DNA of 36,309 bases from JBCCAG01 sp050330955 (GTDB lineage Bacteria; Cyanobacteriota; Cyanobacteriia; CAKZMO01), in the NCBI GenBank assembly GCA_050330955.1, contig JBHJHJ010000169.1:1-36309 (forward strand), in the 5' to 3' direction. Below are positions 1-6,992 of the stretch, in pieces; the first letter of the stretch is position 1, and each line of letters starts with the position of its first letter. The notes beneath the pieces were generated by a model. The model did not search any database. It was given only the letters and a program-made list of their open reading frames with translations, and had not been told where the DNA came from. A program made the translations under genes and the position numbers.

Positions 1-1050
1 CTCTACACTTTTGACGGCTGGCGACAGCTTCAGGAGCTTGAGGTGGGCGATCGCCTCGCGACGGCTAATTGTATGCCAATGATGGAGCAGTCTACGGAGC
101 GGTGGCCCGATTCTAGGGTTGCTCTGCTTGCCCATCTCATCGGTGATGGAAGCTACATATCTCATCAACCCCTGCGGTACACAACCGCTTCTGAAGCAAA
201 CAGCGCCGTTGTCAAGGCAGCGGCTGAAGCGTTTGGCTGTACGGTCAATCGTCATCCAGGCAAGGGAAATTGGCACCAGCTTGTGATCTCAGGCAACGGC
301 AACCGCTGGCACCCGGCGGGCGTCAATCTTTGGTTGAGGCAGCTTGGGATTTTCAATCAGCGGTCAGCCGAGAAGCGTGTACCAGATGCAGTTTTCCAAC
401 TGTCTAACGAGCAAATTGCCCTCTTCCTCCGCCACCTTTGGGCAACAGACGGCTGTATTAGCAGCTATCACCATCCAAACGGACGCAAGTACAAAGCCAG
501 TATTTTCCTCTCTACTGTAAGCGAGGCGCTTGCCCGTGACGTCGTCGCCCTGCTGCTGCGTCTAGGCATTTCCAGTCAGATGCAGTGGGCAAAATCCCAG
601 TGCTACACAGTCCACATCTACGGAAAGACACCGCAGCTTAAATTCCTAGATAGCGTTGGCGCATTTGGTCCACGATCTCAGCCTGCAAAAGATGTCAAAG
701 CCGAGCTCTTACGGCGGGGAAAGCCAAACCCCAACAAGGACACGCTCCCGACTGAGATCTTTGACATAGTTAAACAGGAGATGAAATCTCAAGGTATCTC
801 TCAAAGGCAGATGGCAGCCCTGAGAGGAACCTCCTACGGTGGTTCGTCCCACTTCAGCTTTGCGCCAAGCCGGGAAACAGTGCTCAGCTATGCTGAAGTT
901 CTCAAAAGCGAAGCCCTAGAGGAGTTAGCGAACGCTGACCTCTTATGGGATGAGATTGCTTCTATTGAGTTTTTGGGTGACGAGACCGTCTACGACTTAA
1001 CCGTCCCAGGTCCTGCATCTTGGATGGCCGACGGGATCGTGTCTCACAAC
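1..1050 (+). mobile_element. DnaB intein with LAGLIDADG homing endonuclease (N-terminal part missing)
   Basis: This is an in-frame protein intron that excises itself and ligates the DnaB exteins. The two dodecapeptide motifs of a LAGLIDADG endonuclease are visible: LLAHLIGDGS at about 121-150 and FLRHLWATDG at about 424-453, each with the catalytic acidic residue. A helix-turn-helix-like stretch (GISQRQMAALRG) lies near 793-830. The splicing end has block F (VYDLTVPG) and block G, ending SHN at 1050 followed by Ser. The penultimate His and terminal Asn needed for Asn cyclisation are both present. The first block (A, with the N-terminal Cys or Ser) is upstream of the window. Intact splicing residues and endonuclease motifs suggest the element is still functional and possibly mobile; that is inferred. 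Confidence 0.93.
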
Positions 1051-1251
1051 TCAGGTTCGATTGAACAGGATGCAGACTTGGTCCTAATGCTGTACCGCGA
1101 TGAGTACTACAATCCTGACAGCCCCGATCGCGGCATCGCTGAGCTGATCATCACCAAGCACCGTAACGGCCCGGTGGGCACCGTAAAGCTGCTGTTCGAG
1201 CAGCAGTACACCCGCTTCCGCAACCTAGCCAAGCCCCACGGCGCGGAATAA
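1..1251 (+). CDS. dnaB: Replicative DNA helicase DnaB, 3' end, interrupted by an intein (5' part outside the window)
   Basis: DnaB is the hexameric replicative helicase that unwinds DNA ahead of the replication fork. The reading frame is open from base 1, so the gene begins before the window. Only the last 66 residues (1051-1248) are helicase: they start S-G-S-I-E-Q-D-A-D and continue LVLMLYRDEYY, then ITKHRNGPVGTVKLLF, the conserved end of the RecA-like C-terminal domain. Everything before base 1051 is intein. The C-extein begins with Ser, the required nucleophile after the terminal Asn of the intein. The protein ends at TAA 1249-1251. Active helicase would depend on protein splicing. The next gene starts 58 bases downstream and is unrelated in function. 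Identity is certain from the C-terminal motif; the N-terminal half, with the Walker A motif, cannot be checked here. Confidence 0.95.
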   Translation, partial: LYTFDGWRQLQELEVGDRLATANCMPMMEQSTERWPDSRVALLAHLIGDGSYISHQPLRYTTASEANSAVVKAAAEAFGCTVNRHPGKGNWHQLVISGNGNRWHPAGVNLWLRQLGIFNQRSAEKRVPDAVFQLSNEQIALFLRHLWATDGCISSYHHPNGRKYKASIFLSTVSEALARDVVALLLRLGISSQMQWAKSQCYTVHIYGKTPQLKFLDSVGAFGPRSQPAKDVKAELLRRGKPNPNKDTLPTEIFDIVKQEMKSQGISQRQMAALRGTSYGGSSHFSFAPSRETVLSYAEVLKSEALEELANADLLWDEIASIEFLGDETVYDLTVPGPASWMADGIVSHNSGSIEQDADLVLMLYRDEYYNPDSPDRGIAELIITKHRNGPVGTVKLLFEQQYTRFRNLAKPHGAE

Positions 1252-1309
1252 GGGAGCGATCGCTTCAGCTAGAATCACTAAGGGTAATCATTAGACCAGG
1301 AGTGCAGCG

Positions 1310-2518
1310 ATGAACCCAATTCAGTTGCCCAAAGGCGTCTTGCGGCGATCGCTATGCCTTGTGGCCCTACTGATCTCCCTCACCGGCTGCGCCATCCCCC
1401 GCGTCAGCGCCCAAGATCGCCTCTTCTTGCCCGTCTCCGTCGAATTTTTGGATGAATACCGCATTCCCCAAACTGAGGAATTTGACGGCACCCCCGTACG
1501 CGGCTTGTCTGGCCTTAGCTACGACCGGGAGCGCGATCGCCTCTACCTCCTCTCTGACGATCGCGGCGAGCGCGCCCCGTCCCGTTTCTACACCGCCAAG
1601 CTGCAGATTTCTTCTGAAGGTTCAGGCATCAACGACCTCAATATCGAAGCCGTCACCTTCCTGAAAGCTGAAACCGGCGAGCCCTTTGCCACTGGCAGCC
1701 TCGACCCTGAAGCGATCGCCCTCTCCCCGCGAGACACGCTGTTCATTGCCAGCGAAGGCGTCAGCCGCAGCGGCATTCCCCCCTTCATCAACGAGTTTGA
1801 CCTCAGCGGTCAGCAGGTGGCACAGCTCCCCATTCCTGAGCGCTACGTGCCGCAGCAGTACCCGGCCCAAACCAGCACCACCAGCCCATCGCCGCCGACA
1901 GACGCAGCGCCCCAAGGCGTCCAGGACAACCGGGGCTTTGAAGCCCTCACCGTTGTCACCGAGCGCATGGGGGCCGGATTGATGGAGCCGTTTCGAGTGT
2001 TTGCGGCGATTGAAGAACCCCTAGTGCAGGATGCTCTGGACCCTGAACAGGAAGCTGAGAACCCAGACGAACCCGCTCGAGGGCGGCTGCTGCACTACCT
2101 CGTTGGCGAAGATCAGACTCTCTTAATTGCAGAACACCTCTACCCGATTGAACCCAAGCCGTTCGGCGCCTTTAACAACGGCTTGGTGGAGCTGCTGCCC
2201 CTAGACCCCGGCCACTTTTTGAGCCTGGAGCGCTCCTTTGGATTGGGCGGCAACGGCATCAAGCTATTCCAAATTGCAACCGGCGGGGCCACAGACACCT
2301 CCGGCATCAGCCGATTTTCGGCCTCCGTCAATTCCATTCAGCCGATTCGCAAGCGGCTGGTGCTGGACTTGAAGGACATCGGCATTGAGCTGGACAATAT
2401 CGAAGGTATGACCTACGGCCCCCGCCTGTCGGACGGCAGCCGCAGTTTACTGATGATTAGCGACGACAACTTCAGCGACGACCAGTTTACCCAACTCCTT
2501 CTGTTTAGGCTAGGCTAG
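1310..2518 (+). CDS. Esterase-like activity of phytase family lipoprotein
   Basis: A 402-residue exported protein resembling the 'esterase-like activity of phytase' family (PF13449), whose members adopt a beta-propeller-like fold; physiological substrates are mostly unknown. Residues 1-27 form a lipoprotein signal: basic start, hydrophobic LVALLISLTG, then Cys27 as the lipidation site (lipobox LTGC). Family-like motifs are GLSGLSYDRERDRLYLLSDD near 65-84, DPEAIAL with the following IASEG, RGFEALTV, and near the C-terminus DNIEGMTYGP with ISDDNF, acidic pairs that could bind metal. The start has a good ribosome site, AGGAG seven bases before ATG. A Pro/Ser/Thr-rich loop (about 185-205) interrupts the propeller. 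It converges on the Omp85 gene with a 28-base gap and no obvious terminator. Family assignment is fairly sure; substrate is not predictable. Confidence 0.8.
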   Translation: MNPIQLPKGVLRRSLCLVALLISLTGCAIPRVSAQDRLFLPVSVEFLDEYRIPQTEEFDGTPVRGLSGLSYDRERDRLYLLSDDRGERAPSRFYTAKLQISSEGSGINDLNIEAVTFLKAETGEPFATGSLDPEAIALSPRDTLFIASEGVSRSGIPPFINEFDLSGQQVAQLPIPERYVPQQYPAQTSTTSPSPPTDAAPQGVQDNRGFEALTVVTERMGAGLMEPFRVFAAIEEPLVQDALDPEQEAENPDEPARGRLLHYLVGEDQTLLIAEHLYPIEPKPFGAFNNGLVELLPLDPGHFLSLERSFGLGGNGIKLFQIATGGATDTSGISRFSASVNSIQPIRKRLVLDLKDIGIELDNIEGMTYGPRLSDGSRSLLMISDDNFSDDQFTQLLLFRLG

Positions 2519-2546
2519 CCGCTCTGACTTGGGGTGAGACGGCGCT

Positions 2547-4103
2547 TTAGAAGCGATCGCCAATGGTGAAGATCACCTCGCTCTCCCCGTCGTCGTTGAT
2601 GCCCAGTTCTAAACGAGCGGGGCCGATGGGCGTCAGGGCCCGCAAACCAACGCCGAACCCTAAGCCGTCCCCTGGCTTGTCCCGCACCTCTGCAGGCTCA
2701 CCCCGCACCGTGTCGCCAGAGCCGAGGTCAGTGGCGTAGTCTACGAATAAGGTGCCACCGACGTCAATTTCCTCGCGGAAAGCGATGAAATCGAGGATAG
2801 GGAACCGATATTCAGCAGTGGCCTGGAGGAAGCTGCGCCCTGAGCCAATTTCTCCTGAGTCGTAGCCCCGGACGGAGGTGCCGCCACCGAGGGCAAAAGC
2901 CTCATAGGGGGGCAAATCCCCGATGAAGGTACCGCCCTGAACGTTGAAGATTAGCGTGCGGGGGCCGTCGTCGAAGCCAAACAGCGGCACCGGCAGATAT
3001 TGGGTGTAGTTGGCTGTGAGGCGATTGCCCGCGATGCTCGATTCGCCGACAGGAATATACTGATCGGTCCGAAATAGGAGCTGATACCCATCGGTCGGGA
3101 AACGGCGATCGTCCCGGCGGTCGAGAGAGCCTGCAAAGCTCAGGGTAAATAGGCTGTCTCGTCCCTCATCGCTGAAGGTGAGCTCATTGCCCAGCTCATC
3201 TTCGGTGAAGATGTCGTCGGTGGTCAGACTGTCGCGCACCGAGACCCGCTGGAACGAAGCACCCGCCGCCAATGCCAGATCTGAGGAGACGGGGCGAAAG
3301 AAGTCAAAGCCGCCACCAATGCGGTGCACCCAGGGATCCCGGTCGTTGGAGAGTTCTACCTCGTCACCGCCGTCGAACACGGTTGAGACCTCGCGGCGGT
3401 TAAAGAAATTTACCGTGTAGCCGGTGCGGTTTGGATCGCCGCTAATCCAGGGATCGGTGAAGAAAAACCCATAGTTGAAGGTATTTGCACCGCCTTCAAC
3501 GCCTAGGGCTGCAGTTTGATTGTTGCCGCCAATGTTGCGCCGCTCAATCGAGAGGCTCAGCAGCGTTCCCCCTGAGCGATCGGTGCCGGGCAGCACCGTA
3601 TCGGGGACGACGGGGCCTTGAAGCGCCGAAGGGTGGGGCAGCGTCAGGCCAAAGGCCACGGGAAACGGGTTAGCTTCATCCACGGTAATCACCATGATCG
3701 CCGCGTCTGGATCTTCGGTGGGCTCTAGGGTCAGCGTCGCGCTGCTGACAATGCCTAGGTTGGTGACGCGCTGCAGTCCCCGGCGGGCTAGCTCAGCGTC
3801 GTAGCGATCGCCTACCTCCAGGTCAAATTCTCGCAGAATGATGTAGTCCCGAGTTTTGCCCTCAGTTGATTCTTCATCGTCCACAAAGCGCACTTGGATA
3901 TCGGCAATGGTCTGATTGCTTTCGGGAATCTCGACATCAATAATAGCGCTGCCAAAGTCTGGCATGCGCTGCGCCACCCAAAACTCGCCGACCTGACTTG
4001 TCTGGGGGGCGATTTCAGACGCCACAGTATCTGCATTCGAGATACCCATAGTCACCACTAGCGATGTGGCAAACAGCATGGTACGCGGAGCTTTCAGTGT
4101 CAC
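2547..4103 (-). CDS. Omp85/BamA-TamA-type outer-membrane beta-barrel protein with a single POTRA domain
   Basis: A protein of the Omp85 superfamily, which inserts or translocates proteins across the outer membrane. The start is placed at GTG 4103-4101 because a strong GAGGAGG site lies nine bases upstream and it gives a proper signal peptide: basic TLKAPR, hydrophobic MLFATSLVVTMGIS, then an Ala-containing cleavage region. An ATG 41 codons earlier would bury this signal. Mature layout: a short linker, one POTRA-like module (about residues 60-140, ending VITVDEANPFP), then a barrel of about 360 residues. The barrel has the diagnostic GGTSVRGYDSGEIG loop (VRGY, the L6 lid motif), repeated alternating strands such as FLQATAEYRFPI, and a C-terminal strand ending in Phe (VIFTIGDRF). 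Length is 518 residues; main cyanobacterial Omp85 proteins have three POTRA domains, so this is a smaller paralogue. Its substrate is unknown. Confidence 0.85.
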   Translation of the reverse strand: MTLKAPRTMLFATSLVVTMGISNADTVASEIAPQTSQVGEFWVAQRMPDFGSAIIDVEIPESNQTIADIQVRFVDDEESTEGKTRDYIILREFDLEVGDRYDAELARRGLQRVTNLGIVSSATLTLEPTEDPDAAIMVITVDEANPFPVAFGLTLPHPSALQGPVVPDTVLPGTDRSGGTLLSLSIERRNIGGNNQTAALGVEGGANTFNYGFFFTDPWISGDPNRTGYTVNFFNRREVSTVFDGGDEVELSNDRDPWVHRIGGGFDFFRPVSSDLALAAGASFQRVSVRDSLTTDDIFTEDELGNELTFSDEGRDSLFTLSFAGSLDRRDDRRFPTDGYQLLFRTDQYIPVGESSIAGNRLTANYTQYLPVPLFGFDDGPRTLIFNVQGGTFIGDLPPYEAFALGGGTSVRGYDSGEIGSGRSFLQATAEYRFPILDFIAFREEIDVGGTLFVDYATDLGSGDTVRGEPAEVRDKPGDGLGFGVGLRALTPIGPARLELGINDDGESEVIFTIGDRF

Positions 4104-4343
4104 AGTCTTGAGCCTCCTCTCGCCTAATAAAAACGGCACCCGTCGCTGAGCCACAGGACTGACCTTGGCGTTTTGACCCAGGACTTCACATGACAATAGA
4201 TTGCCTAAATTGTCTCCATAATGCAATAGCCAAATTCAGGGACTTGCGCAATATCCGTAATTTTGCGCAGCTACCATTTCCGCAGAGCGGTGAGCTTCTA
4301 GCGTCTGAATAACCGCTTTGTTCAGTCTGGACCACAATATGGG

Positions 4344-4366
4344 GGAGAGATGAGACTTATCTCTCC
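4344..4366. repeat. Perfect 8-bp inverted repeat (hairpin)
   Basis: The arms GGAGAGAT and ATCTCTCC pair perfectly around the 7-base loop GAGACTT. No T-run follows on either strand, so it is not a classical intrinsic terminator. It could be a protein-binding palindrome or a stem in an unannotated RNA or in a long 5' leader. Confidence 0.7.
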
Positions 4367-4694
4367 GTAGGACGCCTGATGTAATCACTCCGCAGATTAT
4401 TTATGGTTGAGGCGTAGCACATTACTGTCCCAGCAGCATGTCCCTACCTACCAAGCAACATAATATTGTGATATTGCATGCGCTACATGCATTGCTGACT
4501 GTGGCATTCCTCAGCATGTTGGTTATGCTATTTGGCCAATTGACGCAACAGTTTCCTAATATCGTTCCGATCTCTTCGCCAAATGCTGTATCGGGTAATA
4601 CATGGCTCGATCCCCTTCCCACATGCAACCTCTCCGATCATCGTCCAGGATGTGGTTAGCTATTATGGATATGGAAGCATCGGGTGCGATCGCT

Positions 4695-4726
4695 CGGATT
4701 GACCTTTACTCGGATTGATCTTTACT
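4695..4726. repeat. Tandem duplication of a 16-base unit
   Basis: Two head-to-tail copies, CGGATTGACCTTTACT and CGGATTGATCTTTACT, differ at one position. They lie in the gap upstream of the histidine kinase gene. They may be a regulator binding pair or simply a slippage duplication. Confidence 0.8.
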
Positions 4727-4912
4727 GAAGATAGTGGCTGTCTTGAAGAATTGATCCTTCTGATAGGTTTGCCCCAGGGGCGCTGGTAATTTGCCGCGAT
4801 CTTTTAATTAATGTCGGGACCCAGAGCTGTCTTAGCCTAGATCCTAGCCTGCAGCACTTTGCTGCTCCTCTCTCCGATTCACCACGCCAATTCCAAGCAC
4901 CATATTCGACCC

Positions 4913-4929
4913 GCATATTCTAAATATGC
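4913..4929. repeat. 6-bp inverted repeat GCATAT/ATATGC
   Basis: The arms GCATAT (4913-4918) and ATATGC (4924-4929) surround the 5-base spacer TCTAA, about 150 bases upstream of the kinase start. The size and A+T-rich core suit a dimeric regulator site, but no known regulator is recognised. Confidence 0.5.
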
Positions 4930-5081
4930 CCAAAATTACGGCTGGATAACGTGCTTCGATTTTTGATTTTTGCATTTTTGATTTGGACAATCAATGTGGT
5001 TACTCACCCGCTGCGATGGATTGAGCTATCCACACCACAAATAGTTCCCAACCCATTAGAACACGGCAGTATAGATCATCG

Positions 5082-6992
5082 ATGAGTCCGACCGATTTAG
5101 AATCTCTGTGCGGTAGCTTGCTTGTCCTCGGTAGTTCACCTTCTGTCATAAGCTTGGCGTCCGCCCTTAAGGCCCACGGCCACCGGGTCTGGGCTGCATC
5201 GGGTGAGTCTGAGGCGTGGGCACGTCTGTCAGCAACGCCCGTCGATCTCATCATTTTAGAAACTTCACTGTCTGATGCCGCTGATGGCTACCAGTTCTGC
5301 CGAAAAATCAAGCGCAATGCAGCGACCTGCACAATTCCAGTTATTTTTATTGGTGATGCCGATGATGCCTCAAGCCAGGTCCATGCTTTTTCCGCTGGAG
5401 GAGCGGATTACGTTGTGCTACCGCTTAATATCGCAAATGTGCTGGCCAGAGTTAATCATTATTTGGCAATAGTAGCCGCACGCAACAATGGCTGGGTGTC
5501 TCAATCTAGACCTGCGTCTCTCGGCGAGCCCGTCAATCCTGCCGATGGCGCTGACTCAGTAGGGACCCACCAGCCGTCCCAGAAAAGCTTGGAATTAGAA
5601 GGTCAAGCTGCGTGGCTCCAACGTAAGCTCGGCTTTAGCGACATTCTGGAGGACGTCATAGATGCTTTGCAGGATCCAGTAGAGGAAATTGCAGTACTAC
5701 AAACCGTAGTGGATATCCTAGGAAAGGGGCTGGGGCTACGCTACGGGAATGCAACGCTGCATGCCGTCGATACTCTAACGGATGAACTTACTGTAGCTTG
5801 CCAATACATTCTCAAAGAGACTGATAGCTCGGTGGACGCTCCGGTTGATTTTAGGGCTGCGCCGACGATTCAAGCGGTTAGTCGCCTCCTATCGGATCAC
5901 CGCAGCATCCAGTTCTGCTATCGGCACCCCGACTGGGGCTGGCAGCTTGTGCTGGCCTGTCCCATTGCCGATAATCACGCTTTACTCGGCGATCTTTGGC
6001 TATGTTGGCCTGCAACGCCTTCCCCTGCTGTGGCGCATCCAGCGATCGATTATTTAGAGCGGATGAGGTCAGATGGAGGAGACTTAGGCGACAAAGCCAG
6101 GTTTTCTTGTGAGCTTGTGCCCCAGGCGATCGCCCTAGCCCAGCGCACTGCGGACCAATGTGCGATCGCGATTCGACGGGCGCAGTTCGCTCAAAAGGTC
6201 AGGGACCAAGCTGAGATTCTGGAGAGTCTGCGCCAGCAGAAGGATGACTTTTTGAGCGCGGTGTCTCATGAGCTGTGCTCCCCAGTAACCAACATGAAGA
6301 TGGCCATTCAAATGCTGTCGATGTCCATTGCTCGTCTGCAGCATAGCGGATCAGGCCATGGCACTGTGGTAGCCGACTCAGTAGCTGTCATGGCAGATCC
6401 GGCGACGGACAAAATGCAGCAGTACCTCAACATTTTGACCAGTGAATGCGATCGCGAAATTAGCCTGATCAATGACCTACTGGACCTGCAGCGACTAGAT
6501 GCAGACATCCAATCGTCCAACGTTGGGCTAATCCCCATAGAGTCTTGGTTAACCAGCATTGTGCATTCGTTTGAGGAGCGTCTGCAGCACCAGCAGCGGA
6601 CGCTACAATTCCGCTGTCTGACGTCGCCGCTCACCTCATTTAGAACTGACGTTACGGCTGTGCACCGCATCTTAACGGAGCTATTAGACAACGCCTGCAA
6701 ATATACCCCGTTGGGAGAAACCGTCTTGGTCACCGCGCGAATGGTTGAGCGGGCGCTTCAGCTACAGGTGACCAACTCTGGTGTAGAAATCCCCGCGAGC
6801 CATCTGCCCTATGTGTTTGACAAGTTTTACCGGGTCCAGAGCAACAACCTCTGGCAAAAGGAGGGAACGGGGCTGGGGCTGGCGCTGGTCAAGCGTCTCA
6901 CAAATTACTTGGGCGGCACAATCCAGGTTTCTAGTCAGCAAGGCAAAACAAGCTTTCGCCTGATGATTCCTGAAATGAATCCAGTCAATTAG
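5082..6992 (+). CDS. Histidine kinase with N-terminal degenerate receiver (pseudo-REC) and GAF-like domains
   Basis: A soluble 636-residue sensor kinase. Residues 12-130 have the receiver fold pattern (VDLIILE, then DGYQFCRKIK, PVIFIGD, GGADYVVLPL), but the phospho-acceptor Asp is Glu60, the N-terminal acidic pair is replaced by Gly-Ser (VLGSSPS), and the conserved Lys before Pro is Leu. Residues about 185-370 look like a GAF sensory domain, with no obvious chromophore Cys assignment. The kinase core is intact: H-box with His396 (SHELCSPVTN), N-box with Asn537 (ELLDNACKYTP), F-box PYVFDKFYRV and G2-box GTGLGLALVK. The G1 box reads NSGVEIP, a variant known in cyanobacterial kinases. No membrane segment is seen. 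No response regulator gene is adjacent, so it is an orphan. Its end overlaps the convergent downstream gene by 8 bases. The start lacks a good ribosome site and could differ slightly. Confidence 0.92.
   Translation: MSPTDLESLCGSLLVLGSSPSVISLASALKAHGHRVWAASGESEAWARLSATPVDLIILETSLSDAADGYQFCRKIKRNAATCTIPVIFIGDADDASSQVHAFSAGGADYVVLPLNIANVLARVNHYLAIVAARNNGWVSQSRPASLGEPVNPADGADSVGTHQPSQKSLELEGQAAWLQRKLGFSDILEDVIDALQDPVEEIAVLQTVVDILGKGLGLRYGNATLHAVDTLTDELTVACQYILKETDSSVDAPVDFRAAPTIQAVSRLLSDHRSIQFCYRHPDWGWQLVLACPIADNHALLGDLWLCWPATPSPAVAHPAIDYLERMRSDGGDLGDKARFSCELVPQAIALAQRTADQCAIAIRRAQFAQKVRDQAEILESLRQQKDDFLSAVSHELCSPVTNMKMAIQMLSMSIARLQHSGSGHGTVVADSVAVMADPATDKMQQYLNILTSECDREISLINDLLDLQRLDADIQSSNVGLIPIESWLTSIVHSFEERLQHQQRTLQFRCLTSPLTSFRTDVTAVHRILTELLDNACKYTPLGETVLVTARMVERALQLQVTNSGVEIPASHLPYVFDKFYRVQSNNLWQKEGTGLGLALVKRLTNYLGGTIQVSSQQGKTSFRLMIPEMNPVN

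Larger units (their letters stand above)
4104..5081. other. Long intergenic region between divergent genes, with hairpins and short repeats
   Basis: About 980 bases separate the Omp85 start from the kinase start, both pointing outward. The stretch is visibly richer in A+T than its surroundings and shows no convincing gene. It must hold the promoters of both flanking genes, though no textbook -35/-10 pair stands out. Visible structure: two TTGCGCA copies 19 bases apart (4243-4249 and 4262-4268, the first within the palindrome TTGCGCAA), an 8-bp hairpin at 4344-4366, a 16-base tandem repeat at 4695-4726, a 6-bp inverted repeat at 4913-4929, and an iterated GATTTTT run near 4958-4987. A small RNA could be encoded here. 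Confidence 0.6.

Noticed and set aside
4438..4659. A 73-residue open frame with one hydrophobic segment (plus strand) and its minus-strand counterpart at 4422-4628
   Set aside because: No ribosome site, no recognisable family, and it lies in AT-richer repeat-bearing DNA; both strands are open over the same bases, which suggests chance.
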